Positions 1 to 10,692 of a stretch of DNA of 64,000 nt are shown piece by piece (position 1 is the first letter of the stretch; every line of letters begins with the position of its first letter). Made by a program: the position numbers and the translations under genes. The stretch is taken from contig CM030364.1 of the NCBI GenBank assembly GCA_017893485.1, positions 207,067,384 to 207,131,383 on the forward strand, in the 5' to 3' direction. The notes under the pieces were generated by a model. That model saw only the letters and a program-made list of their open reading frames with translations, did no database searches and was not told where the DNA came from. Origin of the DNA: Hemerocallis citrina. Its lineage: Eukaryota; Streptophyta; Magnoliopsida; Asparagales; Asphodelaceae.

Positions 1-177
1 TTATTGTTTCATTCCAAGTATTATTATTCATGAGAATATTATTATTGCTTGTGCATTTGTTCTGTATTGATTATATTGTTGAGTTGATCGGATAAACATC
101 TTATGGGTGACGTTAGACATTCGCTGGGCCAATGTCTTGTACTCATATTCCGTATTTTTGGAAAGCGGGGCGTGACA
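1..177 (+). mobile_element. 3' end of a Del/Tekay-type LTR (cut by window edge)
   Basis: The sequence ends in GGGGCGTGACA and is followed ten bases later by an initiator tRNA-Met primer-binding site. It is therefore the 3' end of a 5' LTR on the plus strand. The same terminal block recurs at the ends near 1264, 3475 and 42234, and in reverse complement at 22554 and 29377, which defines a family of about 3-kb LTRs in this window. The LTR start lies outside the window. Confidence 0.8.
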
Positions 178-187
178 CGGTTTTTAT

Positions 188-199
188 TGGTATCAGAGC
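188..199 (+). other. Primer-binding site, initiator tRNA-Met
   Basis: TGGTATCAGAGC is complementary to the 3' end of plant initiator tRNA-Met, the usual primer for minus-strand synthesis in gypsy and copia elements. It lies just downstream of the LTR end at 177, so the element reads on the plus strand. Confidence 0.85.
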
Positions 200-538
200 A
201 ATGGTTTGGATAATATATTAGTCAAACGTGACCAACGAAAGGAAGTTTTGCTTTGATTGATATATTAATCAGATTTGGGTTTAACTGGTTTGACTCAACA
301 GTATGTGCAATACAGTGATCACATGAACAATTGATATCTAACTTATGATCTGGAAACTAGTCTTATTTGATTCCTTCTTGATCTCTTCCATTCATTAATT
401 CCTTATTGGGTACAATTTCATTCTCTTCATACCCATATTCTTTTGATTCCAGTGTCATCCGTTTTCCTTCTTCCAGCTTGGTCCTTCGATCGGTATTGCT
501 TGATCTACAATGACATGTCTACAACTTGGAGCTTCACC

Positions 539-593
539 ATCAGAGTAGCGCAGCGGAAGCATGGTGGGCCCATAACCAACAGGTTCGAGGATT
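539..593 (+). pseudogene. Initiator tRNA-Met 5' part (relic or SINE-like head)
   Basis: About 55 bases follow plant nuclear initiator tRNA-Met from its first base. The acceptor 5' strand ATCAGAG, the D-arm with A-box TAGCGCAGCGG, and an anticodon region GGGCCCATAACC containing CAT are all visible. After the anticodon stem the match weakens, although a B-box-like GGTTCGA is present, and the T-arm 3' half and acceptor 3' strand are missing. It is not a working tRNA gene. It lies inside the internal remnant of an LTR element primed by the same tRNA, 340 bases after the primer-binding site. It could be a retroposed tRNA piece or the head of a SINE. Confidence 0.65.
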
Positions 594-639
594 CTCATGT
601 TGCTTCTCCTTCTTTGCATATTGTTCCTCATTGTTTCTA

Positions 640-1264
640 TTAATACAGAATATTGAATAAGTATTACCGTTATTGATCATTAATTACTGTTACCAAATAT
701 TGCATCATTGTTTATAGCCATTATACCAATTATCATGGTATCGATTATTGTTATTGTCCCCTATTATTGATTCCTATTGACCCATTGATTCAATGTTATA
801 TCGTTTTTCCATTGTTCACTGCTTTCTCTACTTGCTGTCCATGACTTGCTCTAAGGACAATTTTTCATTTTTTTTAGATGAAGTGTATACAGGTTGGAGA
901 ATTGCCTGCTGGAATTGAAGAGCATACTTTTTAATGGACTACTGCTTTATAATTGAATGCTTTTTTTAATGAACTTATTGTATTGAGACTTGTTACTATT
1001 GTATTGGGATTTGTTATTGTTTTGGGCCTATGTCCCGTATCTTATTATTGTTTCCAGATGTTAGATTATTATTGTATTTGGATATTTTTATTGCTTGATT
1101 CCAAGTATTATTGTTCATGAGAATATTATTATTGTCTGCACATTTGTTCTGTATTGATGATATTATTGAGTTGATCGGATAAACAGCTTATGGGTGATGT
1201 TATTTATTCGCTGGGCTAATATCATGTACTTGTATTCTGTATTTTTGAGAAGCGGGACGTGACA
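640..1264 (+). mobile_element. 3' portion of a Del/Tekay-type LTR
   Basis: This stretch aligns by eye with the last 600 bases of the complete solo LTR at 39181-42234. Shared blocks include CTTGCTGTCCATGACTTGCT, the GGAATTGAAGA block and the terminal GACGTGACA. With the LTR end at 177 and the primer-binding site at 188 it looks like an element whose internal region and 3' LTR start were removed by a deletion ending near 640. The left border is approximate. Confidence 0.7.
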
Positions 1265-1655
1265 TCGACCTCCTCTTTTGTCCCACTCGACCCCACCACC
1301 ATCCAATTGTCGCACCCAACACCAGCACCGCCATCCTCTGCCCTCCCTCACAGCCGACTTCGACTCGCCTGCCATTGCCGTCACCTAGCTCACTCCGTCG
1401 AAGTCCACTGCTGCACCCTTGAACCCCATCAACACCCCCCATCCTCGACTTCCTCCCCATCCCTGATCGCCCTCCATCCAGAGCACCGTTCCCTCACCTT
1501 GGCCGTCTCCATCTTCTTCCTCTGTTTCGGGAAGAAACAGAGCACAACTTTCCCTACCATCCTCGTCACTGTGTCGCTCCTCGACCGCTAGCACCACCTT
1601 CTGCCACACCGCCGAACACCCCTTGTCGCCAGTCGCCGCCCGTAGTCGCTATCGA

Positions 1656-1694
<39 letters not shown>

Positions 1695-3475
1695 CGACTT
1701 GGTTGAGAAGAGAAAAATTGGGTTTTGTGGTTGCTGTTTTGTAAAGAAGGGGGAGTTGTTAGATTGGTTGTTTGGTGTTTTGGGAGAGGGGATCAGCTCT
1801 TGGGGTGTTTGCTGTTTGTGAAGGAGGAGTTGTGTTTGGTGTTTTGGATCCGGTGTTTGGTGTTTGGATTGGAGATCCGGTGTTTGCCATTTTGGGTGTG
1901 TGTTTGCTCGTAGTTCGCATGTGATTTCGTGTTCTCGTGTTCGTGGTTCATTGCTCCGGGATTCTCATTCCGTTATTCTTGGTATTCATTTTCACCGTTT
2001 AGAAGGTAAGTCATTGTCCTCTTGAATTGTACATCGTATCAAATTCAAGTTTTATTGAAATTCTTGCAAGTAGATCATATTGCTCATCGTATTGTTGTAT
2101 TGATTATCTTCATTGAGTCTATTGAGGGTTTACACGAGCTAACCCCAATATTGTTGACATCGTGCCACTTTTGAATCCAAAGATTGAATCATTCATGAGT
2201 GCATATAGAATTGATAATAGGGTTGTTCACATAATTGTCACACAAATAAATTATTGTAGAGAGAATTGCTAGGTTGTATGTTGTTTGATCGATTGATGGT
2301 TGATTGATGATAAATTGATGTATGTATGTGTTCTTAATCTTATTTACCATGTTTTCATACCCTTCATGTTGATTGAGAAGTTTATCGAGTAGTAGAATTG
2401 ATACCCATCTTGTCTAATTAAATTATTTGATGAAAATACCCCAAAACCTGTATATTGCTTGCTGGCTGTATATTGACTGCTATTTTTGACCCAGTAAATG
2501 ATCTTAAAATAATTACTTTCTGAATATGAATTGTAGCCTTATCTTTCTAGTTTCCAGAACTCTTGAATTTCTAAATTCCGAGTTGTGTAGCACAAGTTAT
2601 GCCTGTTTTACTACAACTGTGTTTTTAATTTCAGATTCTTAGATTCTTGTACATTCCATATTTAAACAGTAAAAATTGCTGATCAAATGATAAAATTTTC
2701 CTTTGATAATTTCCAGATTTTTAGTAATCATGTTTAGGGAATATTTTTAATGATTTCATTATTGAGTTTTTGCTGATTCTAATAATATAACAACATCATG
2801 TCGAATTTCTGCCTGAACATGAAATCTGTAAAGAACAATGTGTTTGACCTAGCTACTGTTGTCATATTTTGAACTTTAAATATGTGTTGGAACCGTGTTG
2901 ACGTCTAGTTTCTAGAATCTCTGACGGATTCAGTTTTCGAGTTCTGAAACTGTGGGAAATTGTATTTTTGTACAGACTACACTTTCGGTCCAGAATTTCA
3001 CTTTTCAGTTTTTAATAGATTAATTATTCCTATATCGAATATCATGTACTGGGGTACGATGCACTCAGGAAAAAATTTCTCCTTTTATATGAAGTGTTCA
3101 CAGATGTTGATGGAGAATTGCCTGCTGGAATTGGAGAACAAACTTTCTAAAGAACTATTGCTTTAGAATTGAATGTTATTTCATTGAACTATTGTATTGA
3201 GACTTATTACTATCGTGTTTGGGATTTATTATTGTATTGGGCTTATGACCCAAATTTTATTATTGCTTCCAGACGTTGGATTATTGTACTTGGATATTAT
3301 ATATTGCTTCATTTTAAGTATTATTGTTCATGAGATTATTATTATTACCTGCGCAATTGTTCTGTATTGCTTATATTGTGGAGTTGATCGGATAAACAGC
3401 TTATGAGTGACGTTAGTCATTCGCTAGGCCAATTTCATGTTGGTATTCTGTATTTTTGGGAAGCGAGGCGTGACA
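1265..3475 (+). mobile_element. Del/Tekay-type LTR lacking its first few hundred bases
   Basis: The C-rich leader at 1265-1660, the block around 1920-2180 with its direct GGGTTTACACGAGCTAACCC, and the terminal AAGCGAGGCGTGACA match the same order in the solo LTR 39181-42234 and in both LTRs of the 22554-32383 element. The expected TGTAAC start is missing: the copy starts directly after the end of the preceding LTR at 1264. The open frames in the leader are proline- and serine-rich, have no domain and recur as LTR sequence, so they are not counted as genes. Confidence 0.75.
1660..1691. repeat. (CT)n microsatellite
   Basis: An uninterrupted CT dinucleotide run in the leader part of the LTR. 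Confidence 0.95.
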
Positions 3476-4195
3476 GGAGCACTCGAATGACGAGCCTACT
3501 CCGCATGCTTGCCCGGGGATAAGTATTTAGAGTGGCTCTATGAACTATGAATGCACTCCAAACATGATGACGATGAGTTTTAGGAGAACTCGAATGGTGA
3601 GCCGAATCCCGTGCACTTGCTCGGGAGCATGTGGCTAGAGCGGCTCTATGAACCATCAGTAGAATCCACACTTGTCCGGGGTTATTTTAGGAGCACTCGA
3701 ACGGCGAGCCGAACCCCGCATACTTGCTCGGGAGCAAGTAGCTAAAGTAGCCCTATGAATCGTGAATGGACTCCGAACAGGTTGACGACGAGTTTTAGGA
3801 ACACTCAAATAATTAGCCGAACCCTATGCACTTGCTCAAGAGCATGTGGCTAGAGCGATCTATAAACCATGAGTGGACTCTGCACTTGTCCAGGGTTGTT
3901 TTAGAAGCACTCGAATGGTGAGCCGAACCTCGCGTACTTTCTTGGGTGCAAGTAGCTAAAGTGGCCCTATGAACCATGAATGGACTCCAAATAGGGTGAC
4001 GGCAAGTTTTGGGAGCACTCGAATGACGAGCCGAACCCCGTGCACTTGCTCGGGAGCATATGGCTAGAGTGGCTTTATGAACCAATGAGTGGACTCGTCC
4101 AGGGTTGGGCACTCGTACGGCGAGATATACCCCCAGACACTTGCTCGGGGGCAAGCATGCCTGTGCAACTTTATGAATCCTGAATGGATCTCGCA
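3476..4195. repeat. Tandem array of about 105-109-bp units with alternating types
   Basis: Seven units begin with ACTCGAA(T/C)GGCGAGCCGAA-like sequence near 3480, 3590, 3694, 3803, 3908, 4016 and 4110. Two unit types alternate: one contains AAGTAGCTAAAGTGGCCC and a GACGACGAGTTTTAG tail, the other CATGTGGCTAGAGCGGCTC and a TTGTCCAGGGTTGTTTTAG tail. The array is thus a higher-order dimer of about 214 bp. It lies in the 3' part of the minus-strand gypsy element. Confidence 0.85.
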
Positions 4196-4449
4196 ATTGT
4201 TCGTTGAAGTGCTTAGTGAAAGGAAGGTGTAGTTCAGGGGTGAACCATGTGTCTAACTCATTGCCTGCACCCGATGGACTTATACAATAATTTTGCGATA
4301 GAAAAGACTAAAAATTTATTGAAGAATAAAACTAAGTGGCTGCTTTGATGCTAGCCTTTATTATATGTTGTGACATTTATGATTGCCGACCTTTATTACA
4401 TGTTTGAAGCTAACTACTTGGGGAGGGCATTAAGCACCCTCGTTGTACT
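4196..4449 (-). other. Non-coding 3' part of the Tat-type element
   Basis: This spacer between the protease remnant and the repeat array has no recognisable coding domain. It is presumably where the rest of pol was deleted. Confidence 0.4.
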
Positions 4450-5420
4450 TCATCGGGTGCTCAATGTTCCAAACGAAGAGATTCTGGTTCTCCTAATGCA
4501 AGTGAGGAGTTTTTCTTTAACTTGATGTGGGAGTGCCTTGTTCACCCGAAGACACTTGGCTTGATCCTCTAGGGAGAAGGGGATTTCTGATAGTTCTTCT
4601 AAGGGTTCAAAGCTAGCTTGTCCTCGCCCTTGGGGGAGCTCCAAAGCATCGAGGAGGGAGGACGAGCCCCCCATTGTGGCAGTATAACATGCCCGAATGG
4701 CTTCTTGGATTCCTTTGGCTTTCCCTACCCATGCTGCTATAAGGAACTTCATCTTCATGTGGTAGGCTGAGGGAACCGCGTGAAAGGCTGCTAGCCCTGG
4801 GCGACCAAAAATGACATTGTAGGCAGACTTCATGTTGACAATCATGAAATCGAGTACTTTCGTATGGGTAGTTGGAGTTTTCCCCACAGTTACGTCAAAA
4901 GTAACTATTCCCTCGATTAGAACTGGGGCTCGAGAGTGTTCCTGTAATACCCCGATTTTTTCCTAATATATGGAGATTATTTATTTTGTTGCACGTGGTA
5001 TGCACGTGTAATGATTTGGTTATTATTTTCAACATGATAAGTAAGAGCATTGTTTTTATAAAGGATTTTTCCTTAAAAGCCCAAGTGTTAATTTATTTAT
5101 CTCTTCTACAAAATAATTATTTTTGGCCCAATCAATTTTAGCCCATGAATTTAAACTCTATTTTCTACAACTTGTAATGTGTAGCATCTTTTCTTTTTTT
5201 ACCGGGTATGGATGTACAAATTGTGTAGGGTGGTTTGTGTGTGCACGTGCACTCAACGTACACGTGCACAAGGCACAAGCTTGGCGGTTGGGTGAGTGGG
5301 CTTAGATCATGGGCGGTTACATATGAGGTGTGGGTAGTTTTACAACTTCCTAGTGAATCCTAGCCCTTGATTTTCCAACTCCCTAGTGTATCTTAGCCCT
5401 CCATTCCCCTTATATTCTAG

Positions 5421-5428
5421 TATAAATA
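5421..5428 (+). promoter_or_regulatory. TATA box of the solo LTR
   Basis: TATAAATA is followed by a CCCCCTCTCATTCCC pyrimidine-rich stretch typical of a plant transcription start region. The position inside the LTR fits the U3/R border. Confidence 0.6.
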
Positions 5429-5764
5429 CCCCCTCTCATTCCCTATCTCTTTTACACTAAAGTTATTTTTGTAAGAGAGGCATTCTGTGAGTTTGTGTGT
5501 GGGAGCTTTTCTGTGAAGGCCAAGTAGTAATCTGAAGGTTTCGGTGTGGAGCAAAGGAGCAAGGAGCGAGGAGTCGTTCACTGCACTAAGGAGCTTTTTG
5601 CTGGATTTCGTCTATTTCTTCAAATAAGGTGGGTGTTTCTTAGGACTTCTAATGTAGGAATTATACCATGATTGTTATAATTGCTGCCATGTTATGAAAA
5701 GTAAATTTAATGTATTAGAAATTGCCTGAGCATGCTGTTGATAACAAGAACGAGTGAGTCGGTA

Positions 5765-6530
5765 CAGTCGACTGTCGCATGAACCAGTCGACTGGTACGA
5801 GACAATTATTTTTTCATGATATGGTAATAAACATGTGTGCAAATAGACGTAATCGTGTGATCACTAATTTTATATTTTCCCTATGACACATATGATGGAG
5901 GGATGGTAAATGGATGAAAAGAACTAGCGATGATTGACAAAACTAAGAACCGTCGGTGCAGTCGACTGACAAGGTGTTCAGCCGACTGGTGCATCGATTT
6001 AAGTGTGAATATTCGGCAATTCCATGAAATGAGATATTCCACTATGTTAACCTAGTATAATGGTTTGAGATTTACATCTTCATCTTCGTAAGAAAGTTAT
6101 GAATAGTGTGAGTGCATGTTTAAAGTGTTTTCCTTAAAGAAAAGAACATATTAGTAATTTAAAATTCCATGCTTCCATGTTACTGAACAAGTAAGAAGTG
6201 TGGTGTCTATAAAATATGAATGTATGTATGCTGTGATGAAAGTGCATATGAGAACGGTTGGAAAGATAATCTATGTTTTGGAATTAAGAAACTGACCAGT
6301 CGACTTAGTGCATGTAGCCAGTCGACTGAGCTGAACATGGAAATATACTATTAAAGAATCCCAGAACAGACGACTGATGGATGAACAGTCGACTGTCATG
6401 TGGATGACACTGTGAACATGAAAGGTTGCGGGACAGCCGACTGACTGTGTGCAGCAGTCGACTATCCCGAGTATTTATGATGAACCTGTATTGACTGTAT
6501 GAGTCGACTGGTGTCCTTCCAAGTCGACTG
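5765..6530. repeat. Six pairs of CAGTCGACTG-type palindromes
   Basis: Twelve copies of the palindrome (A)GTCGACT(G), some with one change, start at 5765/5785, 5959/5979, 6296/6319, 6367/6385, 6433/6455 and 6501/6521. Within each pair the spacing is 18-23 bases, close to two helical turns. They lie in the LTR downstream of the TATA box. I did not see them in the related LTRs at 19808 or 44902. Confidence 0.85.
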
Positions 6531-7012
6531 TACAGAGTGAACTTTGGTATGTATGAGATTTTATTTTATTTTATTGCTGTTGGAAGTTGTGAACTTTATG
6601 ATCGAATTCTATGAACTCTTTTTATGACTGAGTGGATTTATGTAAAATGAATCATAAATGAGAATTGAGAATTAAATGAATATGAAAGGCTAAAATCATG
6701 ATGAGAAAGTCTGTGAGACTCTAAATGAATGATGAGCTGAAAGTGCTCAATTGGAAGTTGTGAATTGTAAATTGAAATCAAGAGTAGCTAAGTCTCCCCC
6801 GGCAGTGAAATGAATGAAATGAAATGAGAATTGAAAGACCAAGGTTGGTCATGTATTGAAATGAAATGATATGTCCGGTTTGGTGGAGAGGCTAACTTCA
6901 GAGCTTTGATTTGTATTCATGATTCTAATATTTAGTACATAGTGAAGAGGTGATGAAAGTGAGAGAAAAACATAAGTATGAGAACTAGGGTTTATGGTGC
7001 GGGTGTGTGAGC

Positions 7013-7178
7013 CGCAGAATGCATGCTTGATGAGTCAAGACATGGCGCGGGCACAACTCAGAATGATCGGACCTTAGTCACGCTTGTGGGATGTTTTGGT
7101 GACTGCAAGAGGATTGTGTTCAGGGAGGAGGCTGAATTGTCGCAGAATGCATGCTTGATGAGTCAAGACATGGCGCGG
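7013..7178. repeat. 38-bp direct repeat, 128 bp apart
   Basis: Copies at 7013-7050 and 7141-7178 are identical and include GCATGCTTGATGAGTCAAGA. They resemble the short direct repeats found in the same part of the LTRs near 21200-21420 and 45440-45700. Confidence 0.9.
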
Positions 7179-8496
7179 AATTCTACTCCAGGGGCGAGGA
7201 TACATGCTTGTACTCATAGAATCATCTAGGATACTCACTGTAATTACAGAAGTAGAGTAAGTCATGGCGAGGGATTGAACCCTACAAAAATGAAGAACGG
7301 TTAAGAGTCTTGCCCTCGGACCTATGTAGTATGGGATGCATAGATTCCGAACAAGTGTGCATTAGTGTCATGTAAATTAAATAATTGCATTAAGGATTAA
7401 GTGCACAATCACGACACGACATCATTAAGAGTTTCCTTTGATTTATATGCTTATATTGAACAAGTATGTGATTGTTAAGAAATGAGATTCGTTATACTGT
7501 TTCTGGCATAGAGAGGATGGCCATGTATAATTATCGTCGGTTGAATAAACTGACGTACCCACAGTTTTGTATGCAGGATAAATTACATGTAAAGAGGAAT
7601 GGATGCATAAAGATTGTACCATGTTGTTGTACATTTATTTAATTGTTGTATTTTACTTCCGCTGTGCAAAAGAAAAGTGTAATATTGATGTAACTCTGAT
7701 GTATGAAGAAAAATTTGAATTTCCTTGTAAAATTGTACTAAAGAAAGTGAAAAGATCCTGTAGAACATCTCGAATTCAGTGATTTGGGATTCGGGGCGTT
7801 ACAGTACCCGACGGGGTTGAGGCGGTCTCGCTTGAGCATAAGGCCCTTGAATACATTCAGGAAGAAGATGTTTGCCAAGCTGTAGTTATTTACCAGGATG
7901 CTTCGTACCTCATGATTGATCATACATATGTTGATTATTAGCGCATCTCAGTGAGGTGTTCGAACACCTTCAAGGTCTTAGTCTGAAAATTTGATCGGGA
8001 CCCTTGAGTTCTTGGAGGGAGGATATTATCAACTGATTTAACTTCTCGGAGAAACGCTTTTCTAGAGGAGTTAGATAATCCCCTCATATGTCCCCCATGG
8101 ATGGTGTAGAATATCTCCATGCGCTCTGAGCCTTGGGACGCAGTTGGTTTCTTTGGTCTCTTATTGGCTCCTCTTGGAGGAGGTTCGGTGTCGTTCCTTT
8201 GGGTGAACTTCGTGAGGTACCCCCATCCGAGCAGAGCTTCTAGCTCATCTTTGAGGGCTCGATAGTCATCAGTGAGATGTCCGTGATCTTTGCGAAACTT
8301 TCACCACTTGTTCCTATCCCTTCTTCCACTTGGGGCATTCATCTTGGGGGGAGGTCGAAGGAGTACTTCCTTGTCAACCTCCATGAGGATTGTAGATATG
8401 TTGGCATTAAGCAGAGTGTACTTCTCAAAATGAGGCATTGGAGGTGGATGATGCTAGCCTATGGCATCCTTCTGGGACTTACTAGGTTCATCTTTG

Positions 8497-9774
8497 TTAG
8501 TGCTCCTTCGTTTGTTCCCTGATGAGACCACCTTCTGTTCTAGAGTTCGAATGGAATCCTCCACTCAGATGTACTTCTCGACTCTTTGAAGGAGGTTGGA
8601 GAAGTCTCGGGGAGGTCTTTTCACAAGAGAGGTAGTCATGATTTACATTGTGCCTAAAGGTAGCCATGGCTATGACTGAGTTGAGTGAGGGGATGGACCG
8701 GGACTCGGCTGTGAAGCACCGAACATAATTCCTGAGGGACTCTCCATCCCTTTGTTTCAAGTCGAGTAAGGAGGCACTTGTCTTCTTTGTCTTGCTGGTA
8801 TTGATGAAGTGCGTGAGGAAGAGCTCCTCAAGTTGATAGAATGAGAAGATGAACCCTGGAGAGAGTTGAGAGAACCACTCCCGTGCAGATCCCTTCAGGG
8901 TTGCTGGGAAAGTCTTGTAGAGGAGGGAGTCAGATGCTTGGTGGATCATCATGAGGGTTTTAAAACTCTAAATGTGTTCTACTGGATCAGTCTTCTCGTT
9001 GTATGACTCGAAGGTTGAGATCTTGAAGTTTACAGAGATATGAGCCTCAATAATCTTCTTGGAGAAGGGGGGTATGAAGGAACTGTATCTTCTTTCATAT
9101 TTTTCTTCTTCCTGCTTCAGCAGTGCTAGACGGTCTTCTATCTTTTGGAGGCGTCGAAGGACAGCATCCTCTTGCTGATCGGATCTGGAGAACCCATGAG
9201 ACTATTCGCTTTGCGGAGGAGTTGAGCGGTGAGGAATGGTTCGCCTGGTCTTAGGAGGAACTATGTCAAGGGCCTGAAGAATTTCATTTTTGAATTCTCG
9301 AAGTTCTGCTATGGTGACGGGTAGTTCTTCCTCCCTCCTTTTTCTAGGTTCTGTTCTACTGAAATGCGGCCTCCGAGGAGAGGGACCCTTCGTGCCTACC
9401 TGATGTGACGAATGTGGCCTGTTTGAATGGCCTCTACGTTTGGACTCCTGCTGTCTGGAGTTTATGCAATGAAGGAGGTCTTGTTGAGGTTGAGGTGCAT
9501 CGGGAGGTACGGTGGAGGGTGTAGAGGTGTAGGCCGACCCTGTGTTCTTTCCAATGTTTTGTACAGGGGGTTGATATCTTCGGGAGCCCCCCGGTGGAAG
9601 CTCTTTGGAAGGGGGTTGAGTAGGCAATTCTAGATAAAGAGGTTGATCCGCTTGAAGGGTAGGAAGGACGTCCTCATAAGAAGAGGTGGAGAAAGAGGGT
9701 TGGTTAGTCGGCTTGAGGCCACCGCCTTCCCTTTTTCCTTTGGAGGCAAGGCTAAAAACTGTTTTTACCAGCAA
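8497..9774 (-). pseudogene. Gag polyprotein of the Tat-type element
   Basis: Read from 9774 downward, it has a proline- and arginine-rich N-terminal half (about 190 residues, ending at 9202) without a domain I recognise. The capsid-like retrotransposon gag domain follows at about 9040-8497, with FESYNEKTDPVEHI, then a stop codon, then MMIHQASDSLLYKTFPATLK, AREWFSQLSPGFIFSF and LLDLKQRDGESLRNYVRCF. These are hallmarks of the plant Ty3/gypsy gag family that packages element RNA. At least one in-frame stop and one frame change break the reading, so no full Gag could be made. Confidence 0.75.
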
Positions 9775-9800
9775 AGTTTGGTCGGATTGCTTTTTAATGT

Positions 9801-9817
9801 TCCCACATACGGCACCA
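9801..9817 (-). other. Primer-binding site of the Tat-type element
   Basis: On the minus strand TGGTGCCGTATGTGGGA directly follows the LTR end. It begins with the TGG expected from a CCA-tailed tRNA. It is not the iMet site used by the other elements here, and I did not identify the tRNA. Confidence 0.5.
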
Positions 9818-9824
9818 ATCCGTT

Positions 9825-10330
9825 GCTACTAATTTCTGTGTGGGAGCTAACAGATGATATGAGTTCTTTTAAAAACAATAAAAAACTGACCTTTTTTACT
9901 TTCACTAATATTGACTGCTTTCAACTAATGTTGACTTCTGAATCTGACTTACTTGCACCGTTGGATCTGATCTTGATGGTGACGATCGCTTTGATTGACC
10001 TGCAAAAAGTCTGAAACATCGGGGTTGACCCTGGCGACAGACCCTCTGATGCTCAAGACAGAACTCAAAAAAAATATGAGAGAGCTTTTGTGGATAAAAT
10101 ACTCATTACCTTGTTCTAGTGGAGGTAGAGGGGTATTTATAGTCGCCTTGGGGTCAGTTTCAAGATAATAATTTATCTCTATTTTTCGGTGTTTTAGGAT
10201 TGAATCAATTATCTCTTCTTCATGAAGAGATAAGAGTAGTTGAGGGAATTTGAGTTTTAAACCCTCCTCTAGATAAGAAATATGGATTTTGAACCGTCTC
10301 TTATATATAATCATGAGTTTAAATCATTTT
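9825..10330 (-). mobile_element. 5' LTR of the Tat-type element (approximate borders)
   Basis: The stretch contains a minus-strand TATAAATA at 10134-10141. It shares the blocks CTGGCGACAGA and GGGAGCNACAGAT with the LTR at 18243, in the same order, which supports its being an LTR of the same broad family. The outer border is not clear and may extend further towards 10567. Confidence 0.5.
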
Positions 10331-10567
10331 TAAATAATCATGACTCATTTGCATGGGGCTGTTATGATAACCCAATAAGACAGATCTATTTTTTTGTGTT
10401 ATTGGGCTTGAAAGATGTCCAAATTCTATTCATAGACCCGTTTATATGTGAAATTACCGTTTTACCCCTGAGAGATTTAAGATTCGTGCTCGATTTAAAC
10501 GGTCTAGTTATATTTTTACCCATATCACTTGGCTTCGAAAATATCTATGTACCAGCTTGGTGGGGAG

Positions 10568-10690
10568 TGTTAAAATAGTTTGTTTAGTCCCCACATCGGA
10601 ATTAGATTTATATTTCTCTTTGAACTCTCCTTTATAGGAGTCAATGTATTCAGTTATGATCATACAATAAAGTATTTTTTTCAATCTCGG
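10568..10690 (+). mobile_element. Short LTR-like fragment fused to the host gene copy
   Basis: It begins TGTTAAAATAGTTTG followed by CCCCACATCGG, the typical start of many plant copia and TRIM LTRs. GCTTGGTGGGGAG, just upstream, looks like a polypurine tract. It ends in a TTTTTTTCAATCTC stretch directly at the start of the host-gene-like frame at 10693. The expected terminal CA is missing. It may be a truncated copia LTR or a short TRIM LTR. Confidence 0.5.
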
Positions 10691-10692
10691 GG

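Larger units (their letters stand above)
4943..7803 (+). mobile_element. Solo LTR of a TGTAATACCCC...GGGGCGTTACA family
   Basis: The element starts TGTAATACCCCG and ends TTCGGGGCGTTACA. The flanks are GTTCC and GTACC, a 5-bp target duplication with one mismatch. No internal region is present, so it is a solo LTR produced by LTR-LTR recombination. It interrupts the protease of the surrounding gypsy element. It shares its 3' end type with the LTR at 44902-48501 and contains a promoter-like TATAAATA at 5421. It also holds a 38-bp direct repeat (7013-7050 and 7141-7178). Confidence 0.85.
4450..7925 (-). pseudogene. Retroviral-type aspartic protease of the Tat element, split by a solo LTR
   Basis: The N-terminal part is read on the minus strand at about 7925-7804 and the C-terminal part at 4942-4450, with the LTR 4943-7803 between them. 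Joined by eye, the two halves follow Tat proteases, with the flap and end region marked by VIFGRPGLAAFHAV and MKMKFLI. The active-site segment reads ILVNNYSLANIFFLNVF where the family has a VDNGS-like catalytic aspartate, so the catalytic Asp is Asn and the following Gly is Tyr. The protein would be inactive even without the insertion. Confidence 0.7.
3476..10330 (-). mobile_element. Tat-type Ty3/gypsy element, deleted (no RT or integrase)
   Basis: Reading on the minus strand, it has a 5' LTR (about 10330-9825), a primer-binding site (9817-9801), gag (9774-8497), an aspartic protease (7925-4450, split) and a tandem repeat region (4195-3476). RT, RNase H and integrase are absent, so a large internal deletion lies between the protease and the repeats. 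The solo LTR at 4943-7803 is a later insertion. The protease signature and the tandem repeats in the 3' part fit the Tat lineage; the lineage is inferred from protein resemblance only. The right border is approximate. Confidence 0.65.

Noticed and set aside
5765..6530. CRISPR-like array of short palindromic repeats
   Set aside because: Repeats are only 8-10 bp, paired, with irregular long gaps, in a plant retrotransposon LTR and without any cas gene.
9427..10014. Plus-strand frames over the gag region
   Set aside because: Shadow frames opposite the gag gene and LTR leader of the minus-strand Tat-type element.
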